Under the pieces are notes generated by a model. That model did not search any database. It worked only from the letters and a program-made list of their open reading frames with translations, and had not been told where the DNA came from. Below are positions 10,692-22,179 of a stretch of DNA of 64,000 bases, one piece after another; position 1 is the stretch's first letter; the number at the start of each line of letters is the position of its first letter. Made by a program: the position numbers and the translations under genes. Source of the DNA: Blasia pusilla (lineage: Eukaryota; Marchantiophyta; Marchantiopsida; Blasiales); the NCBI GenBank assembly GCA_050084515.1, contig CM114275.1, positions 5,270,001 through 5,334,000 on the forward strand, read 5' to 3'.

Positions 10692-12097
10692 AGGGCAGTA
10701 AGAAAATGTTTCACATGCTATGGGTAGCAAAATTTTTTTTAATTTGTATGCAACACCATTAGTCCTTTCCTTTCAGAGGCTATACACTCACAAAAGCTTT
10801 TTGATTTGCCGTGCACGCATTGCACCTTACTAGTAATTTCTTAGAGAGGCTTGCTACACTGAAATACATCAATATATTTATCTTTTAGCTTGTAGCTCCT
10901 ACAATCTAATAGTAGCAAATGCATACACTTCAACATTGCAATAATGTGTAATGCCATTAAAAGTAAAACCTATAGATGTGTTTAGTGGCTTACTGCAAAA
11001 TATTCCTATCTAGCAAAAGGTCACCATCTATACTCTATAGTCAAGCCCATTGGAGGCATTCGATCTAACTTTGCAACAATGTCCTAGTTCTAAAGTTTTG
11101 ATCGCTCACATGGAAAAAACCTCATGTATTTATATGCACAACCAAGACAAGAATCTAAGTTTATAAAATATCATCCATCATGTATTGCATGCAGGTAGAA
11201 AGTTGAAGGTAAGTATTTCACCATGAGCAGGAGAAAAACTAAGAAGTTGACATAAGGCAAAAGGCCAAAGAGAACGGATATGGTATTGAAAAATTCATCA
11301 AAGAAATACTATGGAGAGAGATCAAAGATGTACTTTCACAATGTTGACTCTTCAATAGAACCAAAGAGAAAATGGCAAGGAATCTTGAATGTGAGGGAGA
11401 TTAATTCTTTGGATTCCTTTCCAAAATGGAGTCCATCAAGCCTCTTGCAAGACTTCTTGATAAGACTTGGAGATTTAACTCGAGGATCAGGCCCTTCAAG
11501 TAGTTCCATCCCATAGAAATGGTATTTGAACAGACAAAGTAGCTTGAACTCTAAATACTAAATACTATGCATAACCCCATGAATTTGAAAGAGATCTTGC
11601 TCCACCAAATAAACCTACTAAGGTCAAGAGAAATAGGTTCAAAAAGTTGAAGGTTTACTTTCAATCAACACTTCAACTCTTGGATGTGCAAGTATAGGAC
11701 AAAGAGCTAGAATATTTAGAGTTGAAATGTAGTAAATGGTCCTACTTAACTTTGAAGTTCCAACTCTTCTTCCTCTCTCTATGTAGCAAAAGGAAAATTT
11801 GAGTTATTGTTGAAGCTTGAATGTAACTCTATTCATCCTAAACAGCGTAGGATGAGTAGAGTTACATTCAGAACTCACTCTCCTTTTGTATATGTACCAC
11901 ATGTACCTAGCACTATGAAAAGGTAAGATTTGAGCTTCATTACAAGCTTGAATATAACTTCCATTCACTCTCAATGGTGCACCCTAGTCTCAAACCCTCT
12001 TTCTCTTTCTCAATGTGTGTGTCGCAAAGAGAGTTCAAAGTTCTCTCTAAGATCTATAGAAGCTTGATTGTAACCTTACCATCCTCATCAGTGTACC
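10692..12097. repeat. Block G, copy 2
   Basis: Full-length second copy of block G. It begins GCAGTAAGAAAATGTTTCAC and runs to the start of LTR-C at 12098. It differs from copy 1 around 10812-10826 and 11040-11062 by rearranged short stretches. It includes an open frame of 78 codons at 11280-11516, unrecognised and closed in copy 1, and the hairpin at 11819-11869. Confidence 0.75.
11819..11869. other. Hairpin in block G copy 2
   Basis: Same 22-bp-arm hairpin as at 1136-1186. Relative to copy 1 the left arm has CTCTATTC for CTCCACTC and the right arm GAGTAGAG for GAGCGGAG, so pairing is kept or improved (one C-G to T-A change on both sides, one A-C mismatch repaired to A-T, one C-G turned into T-G). 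Confidence 0.6.
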
Positions 12098-12366
12098 TGT
12101 CATGCGCCTACTCTCCTTGAACATTAATCTTGTTGTTGCGGAAGCGTACGTTCAGTAGGTCACGCTCTCAATGTTGACCTCCATCCAAACACACACTCTG
12201 GTTAGTCGGGTCTGGATCAATGAGCGTTGACCAAGTTCTCGTCTCGGTCTCTCATCAAACTCAACCTTCATAGTTTCGCGGTTTACAAGACAAGCAAGTC
12301 TCGAAAGACTTGGGACATACTTTATGGTCGGTTGAGGAACCTCAAACGGCATTTCGTGCGTGGCAG
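12098..12366. repeat. LTR-C, left part, interrupted by block F
   Basis: Begins TGTCATGCGCCTACTCTCC and matches 1415-1690. It is cut at 12366 by block F and resumes at about 13630. The bases just before it (GTACC) resemble those just after its right end at 14287 (GTAAC), an imperfect 5-bp target duplication, which suggests an old solo LTR. Confidence 0.7.
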
Positions 12367-13629
12367 TGTCGTATAGTAAAATCAACCAGTGTGTAAACTC
12401 CTTCGTCATTAAGTGTTAGATAGAGTTTCATTAGTATTAAGTAAATTGGCTTAGAAAAAGGAGATTCTTATGTTTAAACCTCTTTACGGTGCCACTTTTA
12501 TGCGGGCCCAACTTTAGGAAAAGGAGGTAATAAATAAAAGATGACTTTATAAAAGTAAAGTAGTTGCTTTAATGAAAAGCAAAAGTAGTCTTGGTTGGTG
12601 GCTAGGTTAGTTGGGGTAATTTGGAAAATATCAAGTGGGTAAAAGAGGATATTTTGGAAGAGATGAGAGGAAATCTACTTGTGTCAAAATGTGATTGGCT
12701 AAGCCTTGAGAGGAAGCCATGTGGCACAAGATAAGATAAGCTCTATTTCGTACTCTTGTGGATCCTTTGTGAGTATATAAAGAGGAGGGACCTTCAAGGG
12801 TTCATCACCTTCTATTCCACATCTTGAGTCTCTCGTGTCTCTCTTGAGTGTATGGCTTTGGGATTGCTTGCTCTTGCAATGAGAGTGGATCACCCCTCTT
12901 GGGAGAGTAACTTGATCATGGTCTATTCTTCGAGAGGTTTCTAGAGTGTGGTGTGTGTGTGTGGGGATGAGAGGTTTGTAACCGTAGAGGAGTTTAGTCA
13001 TACTAAAATAGCGGATGTTTTGGCTTGTTACTTTCCCAATGAGAGTGGATTACCCCTCTTGGGAGAATAACTCCGCCAAAACCCTTTCTTGAGGAGAGTA
13101 GAGAATGTCTGTCAAGCATGGATAGGGGTGGAGCACGAGCTGTGCCCGACTTTCCTTTCCTCAACCCTTACCATGTCAAGGTACTCTTTGTAGATAGGCA
13201 CTGGTTCACTCGCTATTTAGTTTATCACTTTGGGGAGGCGTTCATGAACTAGGTCATGCAATCTCCAACTCCGGTGATTCTTCTTATCGTCACATATGGA
13301 AGGACATGGGATTGTACTTTGTATAATATAGCGATCCATGGATGTCAATAGGCCTGGTCAAGTAGGGTTTAACACTAGTTGTGCTATCTTCCTCGTGTAC
13401 AAATGTAAAATAGTTTATAGGGATTTTATAGTTAGGAATTTCGGGGTCCGATGTTATGAAGAAGTGATCGCCTCGGCACTTCCATTTGTGATACCTGTCG
13501 TGAGAGAATGGAGAGTGTACATCATAATTTTGTATTGAAAAAGGAGAACTTATTAGAGAGTTCACCTTGCATCGATCGCATCTACCGCAGCTAGAAGGCC
13601 CGCCCTTGCTCGAAGAAAGATTCTCGACA
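12367..13629 (+). mobile_element. Block F, copy 1: 1.26-kb unit with TGTCG...CGACA ends
   Basis: Inserted in LTR-C here and present at 42091-43354 between unrelated flanks, so its limits are well defined. Ends TGTCG and CGACA are inverted repeats of LTR type. It has a TATA box at 12774-12782 and a pair of ~35-bp direct repeats (12877-12911 and 13037-13071). A short open stretch is better preserved in copy 2. No clean target duplication is visible. Best guess is a solo LTR or a small non-autonomous LTR element. No coding function recognised. Confidence 0.6.
12774..12782 (+). promoter_or_regulatory. TATA box inside block F
   Basis: TATATAAAG about 407 bp from the left end of block F, conserved at 42497-42505 in the other copy. 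Consistent with a plus-strand pol II promoter of an LTR. No transcript evidence. Confidence 0.45.
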
Positions 13630-14286
13630 CAACAGCGGTTCCAACTTTCTGATGGACATCCAATGATTCCCTAATTGAGTCTCACAAAAAATCAATCATA
13701 GGTCACAATCCAAGTGTGGCGTACAAAGTCCACTCTCTTGGATCACATTTGGGTTTCGAGTTCCAACGCCAAACTCCCGTTCCATCCCGTGCCCTTAGGA
13801 CACCATTTGGTGCTCAAAGTGGGGTTCGTGTTCCAAGACATCTTGGAGAGACTCCCCCTTACTTGTACTTCTAGGGATCTTTGGGATCCCCCTAACTTTA
13901 GGGAAAGACAGTCGGGCCCCTCAAATTGGCCCTCAATCCGATTGCTCTCACAATTGTTTTTGGCCAATATATAAGCTTGGTCCAAAAACATAATCAAATT
14001 CCCCAAACGCTAGTCGTGTTCCAAAAGTGGTTCTCACCTCTTTGGCAACCAACCTTCCAAAACTCAACTCATCTCAAGTGTTGGTTTGCGTTTGGTCTAG
14101 GTTTACTGGTCGTGACCACTAACGCATGAAACACACAACTCTATTCCGCATTTCGTCTCTTGGAATTTTCCAAGAGACCTTCCAAAAGCCCCTCTGAAGC
14201 GCGATCATCGCGGCGTGAGTCCACTTGAGTTATGATGTTTCGCTTGGCGCCTATTTGGTGTTCGTTTGGTTATGAGGGTCGCGAAA
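13630..14286. repeat. LTR-C, right part (uninterrupted across the chromovirus target)
   Basis: Resumes with GCGGTTCCAACTTTCTGATG after block F and ends ...GGGTCGCGAAA, where relatives end GCGACA. At about 13850 it reads GAGACTCCCCCTTAC without interruption, giving the empty-site sequence for the chromovirus insertion at CTCCC. Compared with the other copies it lacks a segment near 13978 (from GCTTGCTCTTACGC to the GGTCCAAAAACA junction). Confidence 0.7.
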
Positions 14287-14436
14287 GTAACCAAGTCTCA
14301 AAGTCGCTCTCTATTTCAACCTCGAGGAAACATTGACCAAAGATTGATCATGAAGTGACTACAACAATAGTCTCAGAGCTCAAAACTAGTTCTTAGTTCA
14401 AGCTTGAACCTTGCCCACACCCTACTCCCAACTTTA

Positions 14437-14441
<5 letters not shown>

Positions 14442-14525
<84 letters not shown>
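14442..14525. repeat. (CT)42 microsatellite
   Basis: Pure CT dinucleotide run of about 84 bp. The same site has about 91 bp at 34619-34709 and 41 bp at 51555-51595. Confidence 0.95.
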
Positions 14526-14528
<3 letters not shown>

Positions 14529-16047
14529 AAGCTTAGACAGGCACACCATGACATAAATATGGTGAGAGGACTCTCGGAATCCAAAATCGTGTCGACAAAT
14601 TCATGCCATGCGATGCTCCGAAAGGATTATTCTTTGTGCATGGGATCCGCCATATTGTATAATCGTACGCCTTGTTTTGTCACGACGATTGAAAGAACAC
14701 CTTGAAGCGAGTTCTTTTTGGTTGTCAGGCTGCGCTTCACAAGTTTGCGGGCGATGTTCATGTGGGTCTATCCCACCAGGGGCCGTGATTCAACATCATA
14801 GAAAAGTTTTTTCACGAGTGTCATTCTTTGCCCAAAGTGTACTTTAGAGAACTATGGAGGCTTGCAAGGCCTGTACAAAGCTTGTACATACATGTTACTT
14901 TTGTCCCGGAATAATTTAGGTCGAAAATGTCTCTTATTCCAATTCTTTCCGGGATGATCACACTCCTTACATGGGACCGAGAGTACACCTCTTTTTCCTT
15001 TGGGGTTGCGAATAAATCTGATTATCAAAACTGAGGGTCATGCTTGTGCCTTTGTCTTTGCCGCTATGTTTCTTCCTATCCCAACAATGGAGGTGGGGTC
15101 TTTTGCAAGTTAATTTTTTACGTCGGTGCATTGCACGGGCATTCTTATTAGTAATGATAAAATTGCATCTTCCATATCCATCTACAATTTTAAACTCCAA
15201 AGTATAAGTTTCCTTTATATCTGTTTAAATTTATGCTTACTTTTATTTTCTCATATAAATAGCTATAAATATTATTCGTTGGCATTTCCTGGAGCTATAA
15301 GTTTATTTTTCGTTCGTATAGAGGGTGTTGGTACAAGAAACGATATTCTCTTAATGATTTAGAAGACTTTTCAATCGGCTTCCCGAGTTGGTATCGGAGG
15401 ATGCGGACTAAGAACAGCCGGACCCGGCAAAGTAAAGGATGTCGTCCTTTTCATCAAACCTTGATGGGTTTTCCATCAAGCGTTTTTATTGAAGTTTATC
15501 ATTTTCATCAACTTACGGAATTCCTCTTGGAGCGGCTCAGCCAACTCCCAGAGACGCTTATGTCCGAACTCCGAGCTAAACGCTTGCCGTGAACTCCGGC
15601 AAGTGAAGCGCGCACATGAAGCCGTCTGCACTCAGGATTCCAAGTTCCATCTCCTTCCCGAATCCCGCGGCAAACGAACCCGTTCTTGTCACTTCGCTTC
15701 AAAACAACACCGCGGACTCCTGCGCGAGAGTACGTGCAGTAGAAGGAAGAGCCTGTTTGTTCCTCGCGCATACCACAGTGGCCACACCCGTCGGCCAACT
15801 CCATGGCAACGCGACTCTGGCGCCGGTGCATCCGTGCCCCTCGGCAATCGAAGTCTCATCCGTCTCTGGCAAGGATTGTCCATTCGCTTCAAGGATCAAG
15901 ACGGGACCTGAATGAGTGAACTGAACTGTGGTCGCATGCGCAGTTCGGCCGTCTCGTCGTTCGTTCGGACAGAAAGAGTCGAAGGGACTTTGTTTGAGTG
16001 GGTTGAAAGAAACCATAAGCAAATGTCTCTCAAGAAACGCATTAAGC

Positions 16048-16053
16048 AATATA
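16048..16053 (+). promoter_or_regulatory. TATA-like element of U2 gene 1
   Basis: AATATA about 30 bp before the U2 start, inside AGCAATATA, which is kept in front of every U2 copy in the window. This is where plant snRNA genes carry their TATA box. The plant upstream sequence element (consensus RTCCCACATCG near -70) is not seen. Instead AAACCATAAG is conserved there. Confidence 0.45.
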
Positions 16054-16078
16054 GCCCTTCGCCTTCCTCGAGCACTGC

Positions 16079-16274
16079 ATACCTTTCTCGGCCTTTTGGC
16101 TAAGATCAAGTGTAGTATCTGTTCTTATCAGTTTAATATCTGATACGAGGGTCATCGACCCTCACGATATTAATCTTATTTCTCTCAGGGTGAGGGGCCA
16201 ATCGGGCAGCTTGCTGTCTGGGCTCCTCCGGTGTCGCCTAGGTATTGCACTACCTCCCAGGCCGGCGCAGCCCA
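16079..16274 (+). ncRNA. U2: U2 spliceosomal snRNA, copy 1
   Basis: U2 snRNA pairs with the intron branch site in the spliceosome. This copy is 196 nt, the usual plant length. It has the canonical 5' end ATACCTTTCTCGGCC, the branch-site pairing motif GTAGTA near position 35, stem IIa (CAGTTTAATATCTGATA), a perfect stem GAGGGTC-ATC-GACCCTC, and a terminal stem-loop with TATTGCACTACCTCC for U2B''/U2A' binding. The expected Sm site reads ATTTCTCTCAGG, with C interrupting the usual run of U, which may weaken Sm assembly. It may be functional or a recent pseudogene. Confidence 0.9.
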
Positions 16275-18324
16275 TCTCCCCTACCGGGGAACCAACCAAA
16301 CCAACGAGGAACATAAGCGGCGCTGGAGATGTCCGACCCTTGCCTTCGCCGTGATTCACGCGTCGCAACGCCCAGCAGAGAGAAGTGGCCAAATTTGAAA
16401 CTTCTACGCTTAAGAGAGGCCAAAGGGAGATCTTCAAGTCGGTGGAGAGAGCAACGCCTGAGAAGGAGAAGTGAGCGCACGTATGTTGACATATGACAAA
16501 CGGGAAACCAAGCAAATTCTTCTATCAAGGTTTATGAAATTTCGAGCTTAACTTTAATGGACCTCATATTTGTGAAATAGTTCCTCTCCATGTAAGGGAA
16601 TATAGAAAAATTACTCCGAAGAAAATTGTGTAGAGTGTCTCGCTATGCAGGGTTCATCCGGAGTTGTTACGAAGTGGATAATGAATCTATTTTGCTTTTA
16701 CTCTTGGGACAATTGGGGAATGCCACAAAGGAACCTGAATGGAACTTTGTCGTGACCACATCTGATTTTCCTACTCTCCCCTTTGCCACATTGACATCCT
16801 CTCATTGCATGTTGTCCCCCCTCTTGGGACTCATAGAATGGAGGCATGCCCAAAAATTTGTTTTGATAGAGCGTTACGGATATGACTACCTTGGTCTTTT
16901 CTACTTGAATGGCCAATGCTCCTATCTTAGGCGTAATATACATAGGCATCCCTTTAAAGATGGGTTCCCTCAGGCAATGTACCCTTTATTTGAGCTCACG
17001 AGAAATACTTAAAAGATTGGGTCAAAGAAGAGGAGGGAAAATGAGAACGGGGCATAAGATTTTCTTTTAAAATAATGGAAGTGACTTTATTTTCTAAATG
17101 GCAATATGGGGGGGATGGAAAAGTGAAAGGGGCGGGCGTATCACTTATCCCAAATCGAGGCGTGGAAAACATGATTTCTTAAGAGAAGATAGATTTTTAA
17201 AAGTTTTCAAAAAGAAAATTAAATGAAAAATTTTCATGTTCTAAAAGAGTAAGTTTCCAAATATTTAAATTAAGATTTTCATGTCAAGTTATGAAATTTG
17301 GAATGTATCACTTAGAGGTAAAAGGTTTCTTAACGCGATTTTTTCAATTTTTATACGAGAAATCTACATTTTATTGGAGATTGTTGTTTTGATTTGCAAA
17401 CACCTATCATGTTTGACGAAAGTGACGATCGGGCAATAAACAAATGTTTCACATGCTATGGGGAAAAAAATTGTAGGTCACATCATTAATCCTTCATGGA
17501 CTATTGAAAACCCGTTTTACTAGTATCCATTGAACCAATTTCGTTGAAACCATACAGAAAAATTCCAATTCAAAAGATTTTCCTATCATATTTTCAGGTG
17601 ACAAAATTGCTTCAAAAATAATTTTGAACCATGAGAATTTTGTTTTTACTTCCTCGGCTTCTTTTATTTCCGTCCCTCCTACCATCGTATGCTCGTATAA
17701 TATAGACGAACATTGTCCTGGCGGGTGAGGCCGGGATGGTAGCCGATTCGGACTAAAAGCGACCAGGAAAGTAAAGGATGTCGGTCCCCATGATCGGAAT
17801 TAGTCATGGAGCGTCTCATATCCGAATTCCCAATGACGCTAAGCGCTTACCGTGAACTCGTTCGTCGTCAGGAAACGAAGCGGCATGAAGCCGTCTGTCA
17901 TCCATCCGCACTCAGGAATCGGATTCCAAGTTCCATCTCCAACCCGAATGCCGCAAAGATACGATGCCATTATTTGTCACTTGCGTCAAAAACATCGCGA
18001 TTCTCGCAAAGGGTGCAGCGGCGTAGTAGAAGTTCGTCGCGCATAACACACTCGTTGCCCAACTCCATCGCCGGCTATGGAAACGCGACTCTGACGAATC
18101 ATCGGCATTCAAGTCTCATCGTCTCCGCGACGATCGTCTCTTCGCTTCATGGATCAAGACCAGACTTGCGTGTGATGCTCGCTAGTGCATTCCGACATAC
18201 TCTCTTCGTTTCGACAAAAGGACTCTATGCGGACATTGTTGAGTCAGTTTGATAAAACCATAAGCTAAATGTACCTGAAGTAACGAGTTGAGCAATATAA
18301 TCCTTCGCCTTCCGACATCAATTT
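16275..18324. repeat. Spacer between U2 genes 1 and 2
   Basis: Repeated at 36461-38504 and lost from the third block. It has an unrecognised open frame at 16626-17012 (128 codons, similar frame of 122 codons at 36827-37195) that resembles no family I know. An AT-rich stretch (17040-17430) follows. A 100-bp piece at about 17389-17500 resembles the start of block G and its left flank at 45575-45700. From about 17740 to 18324 it is homologous to 15400-16078, so the U2 gene and its 5' flank were tandemly duplicated. Confidence 0.6.
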
Positions 18325-18516
18325 ATACCTTTTCGGCCTTTTGGCTAAGATCAAGTGTAGTATATGTTCTTATCAGTTTAATATACGTACGAGGGTCATC
18401 GACCCTCACGATATTTATCTTATTTCTCTTAGGGTGAGGAGTGGTCGGGCGACTTCTTTGTCCAAGCCCTTCGATGTCGCCTAGGTATCTCACTACCTCC
18501 CAGGCCGGGCAGCCCA
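18325..18516 (+). ncRNA. U2: U2 snRNA, copy 2 (variant)
   Basis: About 192 nt, 2246 bp downstream of copy 1. It keeps GTAGTA and the GAGGGTC-ATC-GACCCTC stem. It differs at the 5' end (one base missing: ATACCTTTTCGG), in TATATGTTC for TATCTGTTC, in ATATACGTACG for ATATCTGATACG, and in the terminal loop (TATCTCAC for TATTGCAC). The changes would damage stem IIa and U2B'' binding. Most lie at CTG or CTC triplets, so some may be sequencing errors. Treat as probable pseudogene pending correction. Confidence 0.75.
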
Positions 18517-19949
18517 TATTCCCAAACGAGGATCCCCAAGGAAACTAAGAAGGATCTCTGCATGATCCCACCTCAGACGTGTAGAATAGGCATAGATGCA
18601 TGGTCTGAACTTTAAGGGCAAAACGTGTACACTCAAGGATCGTTTCCATAGCGTGGCACTCCCTCGCTTTTAGCGAGTAGTTCCACACCTTTCTTCCTAA
18701 TATCTATGGAGACATGGGTTGTTGGAAACCAAGGCCGGAAAGTGAGGGTAGTAGTTAGGATGGAACCATTTTTAGGAATCGAAATTCAAAAGGTTTGTAT
18801 TTTCACGTATTACCCTTGAAGTTCTTAATAGGGGACAAGTGGCTCGGAGACCCGAGATTTGCAACAACATGCCCTTCGTGCAATTTAACTCTCGAGACAC
18901 ACTACTAGTTCTTCTACTTCTTAGGTAGGGTCTCAGGCCCCACCTAAGTCTCCCACTTTGCAAGAGGAGCAAACCACCAAATCTAGATTATAATTGGAGA
19001 CCCTATAAGGACGATTAGACCAAATAGTCGAATAGTAGGACAAGATAACAACGAGTTTGAGTTTCATCCCTTGAGAAAATGTATAGAAAATGATTTTTAA
19101 TTAATATTTAAATTAGTTTATATTATAATGAATGATCATTTATGATTATAATGAATGAGTGTACAATAAGATAAACTAGTGGGATGATTTCAAAAAAATA
19201 ACAAAATTTCCCTTAATTCATATTTGATAAGAAGAGAAAATGAATTTTAATGAAGAAGGAATACATGTTGTGTAAAGTTTGTAGAAGGGGAGAATTAGTA
19301 AGGGGAGTGGGGTATCATTTAAATTTTAATTGAAGAGTAAAATTATTTAGAAGAGTTGAATGTTATTACTCTTCTAAGATTCAAGAAAATAGAAAGCATA
19401 TTTAAATTTTGAAAGGAAAAATATAACTATTTTTAAAGATAATCATGTTTGATTTTTTAGGAAAGATAAATGAATTTTAATGCAAAAAGGAAATTATTAT
19501 CTTTAAATTTTCTAAATTTTAGAATTATTAAAAATATCATTTCCATGCTAACTAGTGGACTATAATTACCACGGTTAAGTAGGATTTTAAGCCCAAGATA
19601 TGGGAGGCTAAAGACCTTACTCCATGGCGCTTTGACCTTGGTGGCCGACGGTTCTCGGCCGATTTCCAAGCCGAAAGTGAGAACAACCAATATTTTAAAT
19701 TTCTTGCACAGAGGCGAAACCCTTTCTTGTGCCCACAAAGTTTTGAATCTGCGACTCTGGTAGAAATTAAAAAAACATTGAAGATATCTCAAACGCTCGA
19801 GTAGGTGAATGACACTAGCGCTTGGGATAAGGCCTTAAGGGATGGTGGGGTTGAGTAGTAAGTCCCAAGGATTGAAGGATGTTAAACTCTCGGAGGTTAA
19901 GGATGAAATTGAGGTTTGAGAACACATCTGAACTTCCAAATTTGAGTAC
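18517..19949. repeat. U2 block 1, downstream region
   Basis: Non-coding, repeated at 38694-40140 and 53566-54990. 19050-19550 is strongly AT-rich. No gene recognised, although frames at 18710-18970 are partly open in all copies. The match to the other blocks ends at about 19960 (after GGTAACACCAAAACC). Confidence 0.65.
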
Positions 19950-21086
19950 GTGGTAACACCAAAACCTAAATGGTTGCAAGCATTGGTGTTGGCAACGGTT
20001 TTTGTCGAATCGACAAAGTTCCATCACTTTGCGACCCGTCTAAAAAACCGACGGGTTGCAAGAATTTATTTTGCAACACATCAGATGCAACACAGACACG
20101 TTGCAATGTCTTTCAACTCTTCGAATTTTGAGGGTTTAGGGTCTTTGAACTCGTCGGATTCCGAGGGGTTGCAATATCCTATATTGTGCACTTCTGCGTT
20201 TTGTAATTCTCCCTCACTTAACCATTTGGCGCATGGAGGAATGAACACTCATGAGAATGCCCTTTGCCCAAACACAAGTGGAGCTAAGAGTGTCCATTCA
20301 TCTTGAAGGTCATCACAAGTATGCCAAAAAAATTCCCTCATGGAGGCATGCCAACAAGACCAGACAAGAGCAATATTACAATTTGCAACATCTCCTAAAT
20401 TTCTCACAAAAGTTATCACCAAGGAAAAAGGTCCATTGATTTATGAACTCTATGTTAGGGACGTTGGGAGATATGGGGATAAGAAAATGAATGTCGAAGC
20501 ATTCAATTAATTCGTATCTGGAACTCCTAGAGAATGATATCCACATTGGTGGGGATATTCGTGGATGAGTTTCAAGATGTCCAGAACAAATGGTGGTAGA
20601 GCTACATGAGCTAGACTTCTAGAGACGAGATAAGTACCTTCACTTCAGAAAAGTCAAGCATCAAGAACGAGTAACCAACCAGCTGATTGATCTAGATGAT
20701 GAAATTACCCCACCCAGGTATTCAAAAATAACAGATAGCTCCCTAGTTTGAGTTGGCATGTCATCTACAAAATCTATGAATGTCTAATTTCTGAATTCCT
20801 CTATAGGGGGGAATTCCCATAATCTAGTCTCGCGGGCTCTTCAACAATATGGCATTTCTATCATAGAGGTGGATTATAATCTGAAAAGATGGCATATCTC
20901 TCAAAGCAACCTCAAACGTGGACCCACGTGCAAGGCTGAATCTGATGGAATAAGGAGAGCATGAGGCACTTTTTCTGAATAAGAATTGTACAAGGACAGA
21001 TTGACCAGTATCAAGCTTTTGGGGGCTGAAAACCTTTGATCGTTCTACAAGGACAAAGGATCAATTGAAGTACTTCTTCTGCCCAT
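19950..21086. other. Unassigned unique sequence
   Basis: Not repeated elsewhere in the window. Short open frames at 19950-20306 and 20251-20439 have no recognisable domains. It may be the 5' part of the degenerate gene fragment that follows. Confidence 0.3.
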
Positions 21087-21716
21087 ATGAATCATCTTGG
21101 CGTTCAAAAGTCATATCCAAGCGCCATTGGAGCTCCAGAGAATGCCCTTATGATTTGGCCCATTGTTGTAGGAATCAATTGCACTCAAAAGGAAGTGGAT
21201 AATCTTACAAGTGCAGGGTTCATACTGGTAGACATAGGAAGTTTTAAACATATTTGCCTTACAGAAAAATTCGCATTTTGGATCCAACCTAAGATTGATG
21301 TCAACTTGTATCTTGAAAAGGTGGATGATCTCAATCCACTATTTCTATTCAAGTCAAGAAATAGAGTGAAGAGAAACCGAATATGTAGGCCATTGGTGGG
21401 AGAGGTCAAAGTGAATCGCATCGGCTCGGAAGGCCAATATGGAAATAATTGCCATAAAAGATGTGCATAGTGGGAATATAATAGGAAGAATATATTAGGT
21501 CAGGAACAACACCATCAATTTCCAATGTTTCTCAGTTGTATGTTATACACATTGGTTGCTTTCCACATGTTCTTGTGATGACTTTGTCAAGAGAGAGACA
21601 AGTAGGAAATGGTATTTCTTTTGTAAGCACATGTACTATGTTTTGCTCGTAACTTTAAGAGAGTCGCATCTGGGAGCAGGAATCCACCAACCAATTTTGT
21701 CCTAACAGAAGTGAGA
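21087..21716 (+). pseudogene. Degenerate SWIM zinc-finger protein fragment
   Basis: From about 21568 one frame reads CSCDDFVKRETSRKWYFFCKH followed by MYYVLL and ends at a TAA near 21706. The spacing C-x-C-x(15)-C-x-H is the SWIM zinc-finger pattern. This domain is common in plant MULE-type transposases and FAR1-like or SWIM proteins. An open frame of 127 codons upstream (21087-21470) has no known domain. The two are separated by frame breaks, so this is a remnant of a gene or of a captured or transposase-like sequence. Confidence 0.4.
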
Positions 21717-22164
21717 AGTATCCTTAAGAATCCACTCTTACGATGCAACATCAGGTCTGAGAGTGCAATTTGGAAATGCCAAATTGTTCACTCTTGAACT
21801 TTTATCTCTATGCTTAAATGATATTTTTTTCAAGACCTTGGATGGAAAAAGTGATTTATTCCATGTTTATGATTCCAATGTTTTTTTGAATTTTTTGAAT
21901 TATATGTTGAGAGATTATTAATATTGGATACATGAATGTTTCATGTATGATGCAACATGTCGGATTTAGACAGGTTGCCATAAAAGGGAAGGGGATTTTT
22001 TTTGGGCAGTGACTAAGAAATTAAAAGAGAACAAAATTGTAAAATATGTTCCAAAAAATTTGAACCTCTCTTCAACCTATAGGAAGCTCTCTTCAAATCA
22101 GGAAACTCTTTTCAAAAATTAGATTCTCCTTGGTTTGACAATACTTTCATCTCTTCCTCTCCTC
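21717..22164. other. AT-rich, nothing recognised
   Basis: No coding or RNA feature seen. Confidence 0.4.
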
Positions 22165-22179
22165 TTACCGCTCCTCGTT

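Larger units (their letters stand above)
14287..16078. repeat. U2 block 1, upstream region
   Basis: Non-coding, repeated at 34464-36264 and 51400-53377. It begins GTAACCAAGTCTCAAAGTCGC directly after LTR-C, then has a (CT)n tract, unrecognised sequence, an AT-rich stretch (15180-15360) and a GC-richer ~680 bp (15400-16078) homologous to the sequence upstream of the second U2 gene. Several overlapping open frames are present in both strands of the GC-richer part, none recognisable. Confidence 0.7.

Noticed and set aside
12367-12371. Target duplication for block F
   Set aside because: Flanks GGCAG / CAACA at the first copy and GACGG / CGACA at the second do not give a convincing 5-bp repeat.
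14436-14705. Open frames made of Leu-Ser or Arg-Glu repeats (also at 34.6 and 55.2 kb)
   Set aside because: They are translations of the CT microsatellites.
15489-16109. Overlapping frames of 100-140 codons upstream of the U2 genes
   Set aside because: Open on several frames at once because the region is GC-richer. No domain is seen and they are not kept in the homologous flank of the second U2 gene.
16162-16528. Minus-strand frames over the U2 gene
   Set aside because: Antisense shadow of a structured RNA gene.
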